DNA of 29,790 nucleotides from MKUN01 sp964481425 (GTDB lineage Bacteria > Bacteroidota > Bacteroidia > Chitinophagales > Chitinophagaceae), in contig CAYZTM010000044.1 in the NCBI GenBank assembly GCA_964481425.1, positions 1 to 29,790 on the forward strand. The letters run 5' to 3'. The position numbers and the translations under genes are program-made. Shown in pieces: positions 1-8,105 of the stretch (its first letter is position 1; each line of letters starts with the position of its first letter). The notes under the pieces are model-generated. The model was not told the origin of the DNA, ran no database searches, and saw nothing but the letters and a program-made list of their open reading frames with translations.

Positions 1-1066
1 CGGTGATGGTACAGGTATAGCTGCCGGCAGAGAGCCCCGTGGCTGTAGCATTATTGCCGCCCGTAGGGGCCCATGCATAAGTATAAGGAGGGCCTGCACC
101 GCCGGATACATTGACGGTGGCGGAGCCGTCATTGCCGCCATTACAGGCCACATTGGTCTGCGAGGTGGTGGCCACCAACGCCGTAGGCTCGGCAATGACA
201 ATGGTGTCTAAAACTGTATCGGGCGTAGCATCTATTACGCGGCAGGTATAAGAACCGGCAGTAAGGCCGGTGACGCTTTGCGTAGTTTGGCCGCCCGGTG
301 TCCACAGATAGCTGTAAGGCGCATTGCCATTTGCCGGGCTTACCGAAGCCGTACCATCATTACCACCGTTGCAGTGTACATCCGTGTGTGATGGAATGGC
401 ATCGAAGCCAGAAGGAACTATCTCTACAAGGTCTACATAATAGTAGCCGTATCCATTCTCCGTATGTGCCGTGTTGGCATCATTCCTGAAGTTGCCGATC
501 ATAAGGTGCTCATATGCAGAATCGGCAGTGAATGTGGCCGTCAGGGGCACCCAATTCACCATGTCATTGATGATACCGTATGTTGGTCCGTAGTCTATCT
601 GTGGCGTAACTGCAAGAGGTGTAGTAATGTTGGTGGGGATACCCACGGTATTCACGTAAAAGAACACAGCAAACCCGTCTGAGGCGTTTGTATAGTTTTC
701 CGCTTGTGATACCCAAATGGTCACTGTATAGGTTTGTCCGGGTACCATAGGGTCCATATTTCCCTGTACATATTCCCTGTAGTTATTGTTGGAATTGTAA
801 AAGCCGGCATAGGCATGTCCGTCAAGTGCTGCCTGTGTACCGAAATAATTTGCGGGTATGCTGACCACATTCACGGCGCATTCATTAAAATAATCAGAGG
901 TTCCGTTGGTGCCTTTTTGCCATTCTACAACATGAGCAAGGTCCATCTGGCTATAGCCGGTAGGGCAAAGGATATATTGTTCAAAACTTGGGTTGTGTAT
1001 TATGTTCTGCGCAGGACATACGCAGGTTACGAACAATAAGAGGAAACCGAGGTACAGATATTTCAT
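1..1066 (-). CDS. Secreted SprB-repeat protein, N-terminal 355 residues (runs off the window)
   Basis: I translated this frame by hand from the ATG at 1066; it stays open to base 1, so the C-terminus lies outside the window. Residues 1-19 form a signal peptide (MKYLYLGFLLLF... ending near CPA-Q). Residues 20-218 begin with NPSFEQ, a hallmark of an N-terminal beta-sandwich domain common in secreted Bacteroidota proteins. Two SprB-like repeats follow, at about 224-294 and 297-355. Each has CNGGNDG(T/S)A, then PY(S/T)Y, then GL(T/S)AGSYTC. Proteins of this build usually end in a T9SS sorting domain and are displayed on or released from the cell surface; that end is not visible here. It is divergent from radC, with a 111-base gap. 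Its function is probably adhesion or gliding-related, but the ligand is unknown. Confidence 0.85.
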   Translation of the reverse strand, partial: MKYLYLGFLLLFVTCVCPAQNIIHNPSFEQYILCPTGYSQMDLAHVVEWQKGTNGTSDYFNECAVNVVSIPANYFGTQAALDGHAYAGFYNSNNNYREYVQGNMDPMVPGQTYTVTIWVSQAENYTNASDGFAVFFYVNTVGIPTNITTPLAVTPQIDYGPTYGIINDMVNWVPLTATFTADSAYEHLMIGNFRNDANTAHTENGYGYYYVDLVEIVPSGFDAIPSHTDVHCNGGNDGTASVSPANGNAPYSYLWTPGGQTTQSVTGLTAGSYTCRVIDATPDTVLDTIVIAEPTALVATTSQTNVACNGGNDGSATVNVSGGAGPPYTYAWAPTGGNNATATGLSAGSYTCTIT

Positions 1067-1177
1067 GTTGCAATGTATGCTTGAGGTATTATAAATATAA
1101 AGACATTTTACTGTAAATAAGCCTGGGTGTTAAAAATTTTTAAATATTGGCACAAATTGATTTCTTTGGGCTTGATA

Positions 1178-1867
1178 ATGAATCCCTCTAATAGCATAAA
1201 GAACTGGGCGGAAGATGAGCGCCCCCGCGAGAAAATGCTGCAAAAGGGCGCAGCAGCGCTTACTGATGCTGAGTTACTGGCTATACTTATATCCAGCGGC
1301 ACCCGGGAAAAATCTGCACTTGACCTGGCCCGTGAAATACTGGGCAGGGCTCACAATCACATTAACGAATTGGGCCGCCTTAGCATATTGGAATTGAAAA
1401 AGACCAAGGGCATCGGCGAAGCGCGCGCCATTACCATAGCTGCCGCACTCGAGCTGGGTCGCCGCAGGCAGTTGAGCGAAGGTCTGCAGCGTGCCACTGT
1501 GTCGTCGAGCCGGGAAGCGGCTGATATCATTACACCGCTGCTTCAGGACCTGAACCACGAGGCATTTTGTGTTATCTATCTCAACCATGCCAGTCGTGTT
1601 ATCCGGCATGAGATAGTAAGTACAGGTGGCCTCACCGGCACCGTGGCCGATACCAGGCTGATATTGAAAAATGCCTTGTTGCAAAATGCTAATCAGCTCA
1701 TCGTAGCACATAACCACCCCTCCGGTAACCTGCAACCTAGTTCCGCAGATAGGGAGCTCACCCGTAAGCTCAAAGAAGCAGCACAAATAATGGATATTAA
1801 GCTTCTGGATCACATCATTATTTCGACAGACGGCTTCTTTAGTTTTGCCGATAGCGGGCTGATATGA
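1178..1867 (+). CDS. radC: RadC family JAB/MPN-domain protein
   Basis: This is a 229-residue RadC-family protein, close to the usual family length. The N-terminal part has the ENERPREKM-like opening (AEDERPREKM) and a helix-hairpin-helix around residues 73-90 (TKGIGEARA). The C-terminal JAB/MPN metalloprotease-like domain carries E145, the HNHPSG motif at 178-183 and D191, so the JAMM zinc ligands are all present. I chose the ATG at 1178. An upstream GTG at 1127 would add 17 residues (LKIFKYWHKLISLGLI) that do not belong to the family opening. RadC was named for a DNA repair phenotype, but its biochemical role is unsettled, so the repair label is historical. It stands alone, divergent from the gene at 1-1066 and followed by a promoter for the next gene. 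Confidence 0.93.
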   Translation: MNPSNSIKNWAEDERPREKMLQKGAAALTDAELLAILISSGTREKSALDLAREILGRAHNHINELGRLSILELKKTKGIGEARAITIAAALELGRRRQLSEGLQRATVSSSREAADIITPLLQDLNHEAFCVIYLNHASRVIRHEIVSTGGLTGTVADTRLILKNALLQNANQLIVAHNHPSGNLQPSSADRELTRKLKEAAQIMDIKLLDHIIISTDGFFSFADSGLI

Positions 1868-1900
1868 TACTGCCCTTTTATTGCTATCTTGCAACAAAAT

Positions 1901-1930
1901 TTTCGCAACACATAATAAAAAATATATTTG
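1901..1930 (+). promoter_or_regulatory. Bacteroidota-type promoter for the oxidoreductase gene
   Basis: TATATTTG at 1923-1930 fits the -7 consensus TAnnTTTG exactly. A weak -33 element (TTTC, 1901-1904) lies 18 bases upstream. The start codon at 1940 is only 9 bases beyond the box, so the transcript would have almost no leader. Confidence 0.5.
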
Positions 1931-1939
1931 TAAGCAAGC

Positions 1940-2926
1940 ATGCTTAAAGTTGGAGTATTTGGCGCTGGTAGTTGGGGTAAGATTCACATAGAGCAATGGA
2001 AATTAGTGCCTGGTATCGAGCTGGTTGGCTTCTATGACCCGGACGATGACAATGCTTTGTTCGCGAGTAAACAATATAACGTAAAACGTTATGAAGACGC
2101 AGATGAGCTCATAAACAGTGCAGATATAGTGGACATAGTTACACCTACTTCTGCCCATTTTAATATTGCAAAGAAGTGCCTCCTTTCCCAGAAGCATATT
2201 TTCATTGAGAAACCCCTTGCCTATTCCCTCGACGAAGCTGCCGAACTGGTGAACCTTGTAAAAGAAGCTAATGTAAAATGCCAGGTAGGTCATACTGAGC
2301 GCTACAACCCGGCTTTTTTGGCCCTTGGCAGCCGGTCGCTGCAACCTATGTTGATCGAGGCGCAGCGCCTGGTACAGTTCCCCAACCGTGTGTGTGAGAC
2401 CTCGGTAATAATGGACCTGATGGTACACGATATAGACATTGTGATGCACCTGGTAAAATCACCCGTGCGGAGGATATCTGCAAGCGGTGTAGCTGTTATC
2501 AGCGAGTCGCCGGATATAGCCAGTGCACGTATTGAATTTGATAATGGTTGTGTGGCAAACCTCACATCCAGCAGGGTGTCGCTAAAACAGGTGCAGAAAA
2601 TGCGCCTTTTTCAGCGGGAAGCATATATAGGGGTTAATTTTCTTGATAAAAAGACAGAGGTAATAAGTCTCAGGCCGCTAGGAGAAGAAGGTGGTGTGAA
2701 AAACTTTCCCCTTGAAATGCCGGATGGGGAAAGAAAAACTATTACTGTTGATATGCCCGGGGTGACCATGAGCAATGCGGTCAATATGGAGCTAAGGGAG
2801 TTTGCCGATGCCGTCCTGAACGATAAGCCCGTCAGGGTGACCGTGTATGATGGATACCAGGCTATGGATGTTGCGGAGCAAATATTAAAAAAGATGAGTT
2901 TGCATAACGAGATGCACAATGTTTAG
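1940..2926 (+). CDS. Gfo/Idh/MocA family NAD(P)-dependent oxidoreductase
   Basis: The 328-residue protein opens with a Rossmann nucleotide-binding motif (GVFGAGSWGKIH, residues 5-16). It has the family EKP motif at 90-92, whose lysine is catalytic in characterised members, and a VHDIDIVMHL stretch near residue 167 where the family places its active-site histidine. The C-terminal half is the usual alpha/beta substrate domain. Members oxidise or reduce sugars and sugar nucleotides; the substrate cannot be read from sequence. The next gene's ATG overlaps its end by 8 bases, and a phosphoglycosyl transferase follows, so a role in making a nucleotide sugar for a surface polysaccharide is a reasonable inference. 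Confidence 0.9.
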   Translation: MLKVGVFGAGSWGKIHIEQWKLVPGIELVGFYDPDDDNALFASKQYNVKRYEDADELINSADIVDIVTPTSAHFNIAKKCLLSQKHIFIEKPLAYSLDEAAELVNLVKEANVKCQVGHTERYNPAFLALGSRSLQPMLIEAQRLVQFPNRVCETSVIMDLMVHDIDIVMHLVKSPVRRISASGVAVISESPDIASARIEFDNGCVANLTSSRVSLKQVQKMRLFQREAYIGVNFLDKKTEVISLRPLGEEGGVKNFPLEMPDGERKTITVDMPGVTMSNAVNMELREFADAVLNDKPVRVTVYDGYQAMDVAEQILKKMSLHNEMHNV

Positions 2927-3809
2927 GCATTATTCGCGTTATATGAACGGTATTATAACATTTTTATTTTTTAATGGAGTGAGAAATATATTATTGCTGT
3001 TCTTTGGAAGTTTGCTGATCTGGGGATGTAACATCGTTAATCCAAAGGAACAAATACCCACTTACTTAAAAATAGATTCTGTAAAATTTACAGATGGTTC
3101 CCATGACATTACCAGTGCGTGGGTGTATTATAACAATGCCCCGGTAGGCGTTTTCAGGCTCCCCGCCAATGTACCTGTGCTTGCAGATAAGGCGGGCACC
3201 ATAACTGTAGGCCCGGGCATTACTTTCGATGGTTTCCAGGACCAGCAGTCTTTGTATCCCTTCTATGTTTTCGACACATTCGCTATCGACTATGCCCCGG
3301 GACAGGTGATAGAGCATACACCGGTATCTAAATACACTGCTGTTACACAGTTCCCATGGAAAGAAAATTTTGAAAGCGGATCGGATTTTCAACCTTATGA
3401 TACTACTGTGAGCAACAATTCTATGTCTGTTACTACCGACCCGAATATGGTTTTAGATGGGTATGGGTCAGGTTATATGCATGTATCCACAGGCGATACG
3501 GTTTGTGAGGTCGTGAGTAATAAGGGGGTAAACATCACACAGGGACAATCCTTTCTTGAGTTTGACTATAAGAGCACTACATCCTTTGTAATAGGCCTGG
3601 TGGCCGTAGATCCTTTTGGCAGCAAATACCTTGGCTACCAGATAGGGTTACGTACACGTCAGAGCTGGACTAAAATGTATGTGGGCCTGGAAACGTTTAC
3701 CAGTCAGTACCCGGGTTATGTGTTTTATGTGATAATAAGATCTACCCTTGACACAGGATTACAGGATGGCTATGTGCTATTGGATAACATGAAAATAGTA
3801 TCGTATTAA
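2919..3809 (+). CDS. Predicted outer-surface lipoprotein of unknown function
   Basis: This encodes 296 residues if the ATG at 2919 is used, or 288 from the ATG at 2943. The N-terminus has a hydrophobic segment ending in a lipobox-like LLIWGC, with the putative lipidated cysteine at residue 37. That is late for a signal peptide and suggests that the true start is downstream of 2919. After it come IPTYLKIDSVKF, a domain with alternating beta-strand character, then a second region from about residue 145 (FENFESGSDF-like: KENFESGSD) that resembles a carbohydrate-binding jelly-roll. No catalytic motif is visible. Overlap with the upstream oxidoreductase and the 15-base gap to the sugar transferase point to one transcript. 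I recognise the general type from Bacteroidota genomes but not a named family. Confidence 0.8.
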   Translation: MFRHYSRYMNGIITFLFFNGVRNILLLFFGSLLIWGCNIVNPKEQIPTYLKIDSVKFTDGSHDITSAWVYYNNAPVGVFRLPANVPVLADKAGTITVGPGITFDGFQDQQSLYPFYVFDTFAIDYAPGQVIEHTPVSKYTAVTQFPWKENFESGSDFQPYDTTVSNNSMSVTTDPNMVLDGYGSGYMHVSTGDTVCEVVSNKGVNITQGQSFLEFDYKSTTSFVIGLVAVDPFGSKYLGYQIGLRTRQSWTKMYVGLETFTSQYPGYVFYVIIRSTLDTGLQDGYVLLDNMKIVSY

Positions 3810-3824
3810 AGGTTTAGCGTAAAA

Positions 3825-5249
3825 ATGCATCTTGCACCGGTAAAACAAAAAGCCATTCGCCAGTTAGTGCTGTTCGACTATATGTCTGCGGCGCTGGCAT
3901 GGACCCTCTTTTGGGCTTACCGGCATGAGTTGCTGGGCAGTGGTAGTTATTTTCAAACGCTGCATGCACTGCGTTTGTTTGATTATCTTTCTATATTCTT
4001 AATCATACCCGCTGGTTGGCTTTTTTTATATCTTTTGTCGGGCACGTATTTCGATCTGTATCGCAAGTCGCGCCTGAATGAGATAAACCGTACCCTGATC
4101 TCCTGCATCATCGGCAGTATTGCGGTAGCATTATTTGTTTTTGCTAATGATAGCTCCGAAAGTTCATACATCATTAAGATGACAGGCCGATACCTGCTCA
4201 TCCATACCGCCTGCACATTAATATTCCGCTTGTTGATACTTAACCATGTAAAGAATAACCTGATCAAGGGTAAGGTAGGTTTCAATACCCTCATCATCGG
4301 GGGGAATGATAAGGCCATAGACATCTACAAGCAGGTAACCGGCAGCCGCCAGGTACTGGGTAATGTATTTAAAGGCTTCATCTATTCCAATAAGGAATCC
4401 AGTAATGGCATGAGCAAATACCTGCCGCAACTGGGGCACCTTTCCAACCTGGAGGGTATCATAGACGACCACGAAGTGGAAGAAGTGATAGTGGCTGTGG
4501 ACTCCTCTGAGCACCACCTGTTGGAGAATATATTGACAAGGCTTAGCTATCGCCCTGTAGTGGTAAAGGTCTTGCCGGATATCTATGATATCATATCCGG
4601 TTCGGTAAAGACAAGTAATGTGTACGATGCCGTACTGATACATATACATCCCGAACTGATGCCTGATTGGCAGCGTGTATGCAAACGGGCCATTGATATC
4701 AGTTGTTCATTGCTCGCGCTCATCATTTTGTCGCCATTATATATCCTGGCTGCATTAATGGTCAAGTTCTCCTCGCCGGGTGGTATTATATACAAACAAC
4801 AACGTATAGGCCTGTTCGGTAAGCCGTTCTACATCTATAAGTTCAGGTCCATGTTTGTAGATGCAGAAGAGAAAGGCCCTGCGCTTTCCAGCAAAGAAGA
4901 TCCCCGTATAACCAAATGGGGTAAGATAATGCGTAAATGGCGCATAGATGAATTGCCCCAATTCTACAACATACTCAAAGGCGACATGTCGCTGGTAGGG
5001 CCGCGCCCGGAACGCCGGCACTTCATTGATATCATCAGCCAGACCCACCCGCATTATAAATACCTGCACAAAGTAAAGCCGGGACTTACCTCATGGGGGA
5101 TGGTACAGTATGGCTATGCCGAGAACGTAGAGCAAATGAAAGAGCGTATGAAGTACGACCTGCTGTATATCGAGAACTGCTCACTGGCGCTCGACATCAA
5201 GATCATGCTTTATACCTTCAAGGTTATATTCCAGGGAAGGGGAAAGTAG
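3825..5249 (+). CDS. Polyprenyl-phosphate sugar-phosphate transferase (WcaJ-like, complete)
   Basis: This is a 474-residue integral membrane enzyme that transfers a sugar phosphate from a nucleotide sugar to undecaprenyl phosphate, the first step of exopolysaccharide or capsule assembly. The N-terminal half has about four membrane segments (residues 15-34, 52-72, 90-106, 118-140). A Rossmann-like domain follows from residue 153 (FNTLIIGGNDKA). The catalytic domain starts at KRAIDISCSLLAL (287). It holds YKFRSM (338-343), the catalytic pair D375-E376 in RIDELPQFYNILKGDMSLV, and GPRPE at 392-396. All motifs of an active enzyme are present. It is the last gene of the 1940-5249 group, and its 3' end overlaps the convergent folC gene by 26 bases. 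The sugar donor (Glc-1-P, Gal-1-P or other) cannot be told. Confidence 0.93.
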   Translation: MHLAPVKQKAIRQLVLFDYMSAALAWTLFWAYRHELLGSGSYFQTLHALRLFDYLSIFLIIPAGWLFLYLLSGTYFDLYRKSRLNEINRTLISCIIGSIAVALFVFANDSSESSYIIKMTGRYLLIHTACTLIFRLLILNHVKNNLIKGKVGFNTLIIGGNDKAIDIYKQVTGSRQVLGNVFKGFIYSNKESSNGMSKYLPQLGHLSNLEGIIDDHEVEEVIVAVDSSEHHLLENILTRLSYRPVVVKVLPDIYDIISGSVKTSNVYDAVLIHIHPELMPDWQRVCKRAIDISCSLLALIILSPLYILAALMVKFSSPGGIIYKQQRIGLFGKPFYIYKFRSMFVDAEEKGPALSSKEDPRITKWGKIMRKWRIDELPQFYNILKGDMSLVGPRPERRHFIDIISQTHPHYKYLHKVKPGLTSWGMVQYGYAENVEQMKERMKYDLLYIENCSLALDIKIMLYTFKVIFQGRGK

Positions 5250-6582
5250 ACTGTACTGCCTCGGGCATCAAATGCTCCATAGCTTCACCTACTACAAAGA
5301 AACTGCCAGTTATCAGCAGTGCATCCTCCGCACCGAGACCCCCTCTTATATTATCCACAGCTTCCTGTACCGATGAATATACAGTACCCTGCAGACCGGC
5401 ATCCGCAGCAAAGGCGGCAAGTTCTGCCACGGGTAAGGCACGGGGAATGCGGGCATTGCAGAAATGATAGATCGCATCTTTCGGGAAACAGGACAGGGCC
5501 TCTGTTACATCCTTATCTTTTACGAAACCTATGAGTATATGTTTTTGTGCAGCATCTATGTATTCCCATTGTTTCACTACCTCCTGTATGCCTGCTGCAT
5601 TATGCGCCACATCGCTGATGATGAGCGGCTGCTGCTGCAAAATTTCCCAGCGTCCGCGTAACCCGGTAAGGCGTTTCACTTTGGCGAAGGCTGCCAGGGC
5701 TTTATCGATGGTAAGGGCACTAAACTCTTGCCGGGCAAGGAGTACTTCTACTGCGGCTAATGCTGTTCTGAGATTGTACTGCTGGTAGCTGCCCAGCAGG
5801 TCGCTGCTAAGGTCGTGCATCTCGCGGCGGGCGCGGTGCACGGCCTTAAAATACTGGTAGCGTGCATTTTGCCCTACGCGTACCATGTCCCACATGGCTT
5901 CGGCATAGTAAACCGTTGCCTGGTTGCGCAATGCATGTTCAAAAAATATACGTTCCGTTTCGGGGTGTTGCTGTCCGATCACTACGGGCACCTGTGGCTT
6001 GATGATGCCGGCCTTTTCAGCGGCTATCTCGCCAAGCGTATTGCCCAGGGTATCTTTATGGTCGTAGCTGATGTTGGTAATAACGGAGAGGAGTGGTGTT
6101 ATGATATTGGTGCTGTCCAGCCTGCCGCCTAATCCCGTTTCCACGATCGCAATATCCACCTTCTCTTCTGCAAATGCGGTAAAGGCCATTGCTACGGTCA
6201 GCTCGAAGAAAGAAGGTTGTACGGTCTCCAGCGTAACGGGCTTCAGCCGTTCCACCATATCTATCACCCATTCCCGGCTTACCGGCACGCCGTCGATACG
6301 TATACGCTCACGGAAATCTACGAGGTGGGGAGAAGTATAAAGTCCCACTTTGTAACCGGCCTCCTGCAATATGGCTGCCAGCATATGGCTTACACTGCCT
6401 TTACCGTTGGTGCCGGCTATATGTATGCTTTTAAACTGCTCCTGCGGGTCATCAAGTATCTTACAGAGCTTGCGTATGTTATCGAGGCCGGGCTTAAGGG
6501 CTTCCTTACCCTTGCTGGAGAACATGGGTAACGTGGTGTATAAGTAGTCGACTGTTTGTTTGTAAGCTTGTGCTATGTCCAT
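5224..6582 (-). CDS. folC: Folylpolyglutamate synthase / dihydrofolate synthase
   Basis: The 452-residue protein is a Mur-ligase superfamily enzyme that adds glutamate to folates, and in most bacteria also to dihydropteroate. The ATP-binding loop is HIAGTNGKGSVS (residues 54-65). The folate loop region reads YTSPHLVDFRERI (82-94), and VETGLGGRLDSTN lies at 147-159. The conserved SYDHKDTLGNT and AEKAGI motifs follow at about 172-193. Length is normal for FolC. It starts 14 bases after the TonB-family gene and should be co-transcribed with it, an arrangement often seen in Bacteroidota. Its final codons overlap the convergent sugar transferase gene. Confidence 0.95.
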   Translation of the reverse strand: MDIAQAYKQTVDYLYTTLPMFSSKGKEALKPGLDNIRKLCKILDDPQEQFKSIHIAGTNGKGSVSHMLAAILQEAGYKVGLYTSPHLVDFRERIRIDGVPVSREWVIDMVERLKPVTLETVQPSFFELTVAMAFTAFAEEKVDIAIVETGLGGRLDSTNIITPLLSVITNISYDHKDTLGNTLGEIAAEKAGIIKPQVPVVIGQQHPETERIFFEHALRNQATVYYAEAMWDMVRVGQNARYQYFKAVHRARREMHDLSSDLLGSYQQYNLRTALAAVEVLLARQEFSALTIDKALAAFAKVKRLTGLRGRWEILQQQPLIISDVAHNAAGIQEVVKQWEYIDAAQKHILIGFVKDKDVTEALSCFPKDAIYHFCNARIPRALPVAELAAFAADAGLQGTVYSSVQEAVDNIRGGLGAEDALLITGSFFVVGEAMEHLMPEAVQSTFPFPGI

Positions 6583-6596
6583 ACCCGGTCTGCTGG

Positions 6597-7439
6597 TCAG
6601 GAGCGTGTTTTGAATACAAAGGTAATATTCCCGAACTGTTCTGCAGGGGCCGAATCACTTTTATTGAAGCGGATCTTTTCCACCTTGCGCAGGGCTATAT
6701 CCCGCAGGGCCGCATTGCTGATGGACACGATGCGTTTTTCAGTAATAACACCCTCGCGGTTCACGGTTACCTTTATCACTACGCGGCCACCCTCTTTAAA
6801 GTCGGCCTCGCGTGGCGGGAAGGCCACTATGCTGCGGCCAGTGAGGTTATGGTTGATGCCGCCATTGCCATTGCCGGGGCTGCCTTCATAATTGGCTGCG
6901 CCGGGAGTGCCGTTGGGTACGCCTCGGTCGCCGGGGCCTGTGGTATTGCCTTCGTTTGTGCCGGGGTGGTCCTGCATGGCGCCGTTACCACCAGTGCCCG
7001 TGCTGCCGTTGTAGGTATAGCGCGGGCGTTGCTGGCGGGGACTGTTACTTTCCGTATTGGGCTGGTTGCTGTGACGCGTCCGGGTCTCCGTCATGGTGTT
7101 GGCATGGGTAGTGGCGTGGCTATGGTTGGGCTGGTTGATGGCAGGTGCATCGGGGTCATTGCTTTCCTCCATCTCTTTGGCTGCCGTGGTTTGCTGTGCT
7201 GCGCTCTTGAAGCTCACCGAGGCCGCATCAGGGGCGGGCTGTTCAGTGGCCATGGGCTGGTCGTCGCCGCTGCCATTGAGGCTGCTGCCCAGGTTCACCT
7301 CCATACCCAGTTCCTGCACAGGCTGTTGCACGGGCAGCGAATACCTGAATAGCAGGAACAGGAGCAGGAGCGCTATGTGCACCCCTATCGTCCACGCTGC
7401 TGCCTTTATATTGACCGGTTGCTCTGCTGCTGCTATCAT
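6597..7439 (-). CDS. TonB-family energy transducer with Gly/Asn/Thr-rich linker
   Basis: The 280-residue protein has a short cytoplasmic start, one membrane helix (about residues 13-32, TIGVHIALLLLFLLFRYSLP) and a long low-complexity periplasmic linker (about 50-190) rich in Gly, Asn, Thr, Pro and His. The C-terminal domain (about 195-280) contains GRSIVAFPPREADFKEGGRV and VKVTVNREGVI-like strands (VIKVTVNREGVITEKRI), then RKVEKIRFN, which is the TonB C-terminal fold pattern. It would couple inner-membrane proton flow to outer-membrane transporters. ExbB and ExbD partners are not next to it. Upstream, where they often lie, there is instead a gene relic. No clear TAnnTTTG box was found between 7440 and 7530. 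Confidence 0.85.
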   Translation of the reverse strand: MIAAAEQPVNIKAAAWTIGVHIALLLLFLLFRYSLPVQQPVQELGMEVNLGSSLNGSGDDQPMATEQPAPDAASVSFKSAAQQTTAAKEMEESNDPDAPAINQPNHSHATTHANTMTETRTRHSNQPNTESNSPRQQRPRYTYNGSTGTGGNGAMQDHPGTNEGNTTGPGDRGVPNGTPGAANYEGSPGNGNGGINHNLTGRSIVAFPPREADFKEGGRVVIKVTVNREGVITEKRIVSISNAALRDIALRKVEKIRFNKSDSAPAEQFGNITFVFKTRS

Positions 7440-7528
7440 AAATACCTGTCTGTATGGCTGTAAATTAGTAAAAAGAGGGCAATGAGCCTGTTAAAATGAT
7501 GCGGGAAGTTGCATTTTCCATAATCTGA

Positions 7529-8099
7529 TGGATAACATCAATACATTCTGTCAATTTCGCTCAGTACCACCACGGGGCACTTTGGCCCACTGCAGGTACA
7601 GGGTACTTTGCCACTACACCTTTGAATGTGCCTGCCATTGATACCTTTTACGATGGTTGCACGGGCAGCGGCAGCAATACAGTTTTCCCGTTCCTGAGTT
7701 ATGGCGGTAACGATTATGGCTTTTGCTTTTGCCCACCAAACCCTGCCTGGGGCAAGATAATAATGACCACCGATCAGGGCTGGGTTTATCCTTACATGGC
7801 AAATGGCAGTAATTTGGTTGAAAATATAGATTATCATCTTATCAACCCAACGTATTGCGGGCCGCTTGTGAATGTCCTTACTCTTACACCGTCGCATACC
7901 AATGTAAGTTGCCATGGCGGTAACGATGGCACGGCAACGGTGGCTGCATCAGGCGGCACGGCGCCCTATACTTATTTATGGCTGCCCGGTAACCAAAGGA
8001 CAGCCGCAGGGAGATGCAGCTTATGCTTATACACTCGAGGCTACATTCACAGATGGCACCTATAAACAGCTGAGCGGTAGTATTACGCTGTTGAGGTAA
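7529..8099 (+). pseudogene. Relic of a T9SS type-B (gliding-motility-associated) adhesin, internally deleted and frameshifted
   Basis: The frame is open from 7529 (a stop lies just before, at 7526) without a convincing start codon or signal peptide, so the 5' end is missing. Residues encoded at about 7560-7880 look like part of a secreted beta-domain. They are followed by one SprB-like repeat (SHTNVSCHGGNDGTATV, then APYTYLW) up to about 7988. There the reading frame changes. The next frame (7989-8099) encodes TKGQPQG, YAYTLEATFTDGTYKQ and LSGSITLLR, which is the tail of the TIGR04131 gliding-motility C-terminal domain. The front of that domain (FTPNGDG...) is absent. At least about 50 codons must have been lost at the join. 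It lies head-on to the radical SAM gene, 6 bases away. Confidence 0.75.
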
Positions 8100-8105
8100 A
8101 CATGG

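Noticed and set aside
298..1039. Three small plus-strand open frames near the left edge
   Set aside because: They lie opposite a continuous minus-strand frame with a signal peptide and SprB repeats that starts at 1066.
1274..1996. 240-codon minus-strand open frame opposite radC
   Set aside because: It crosses into the start of the next gene, overlaps its promoter and lacks any family motif.
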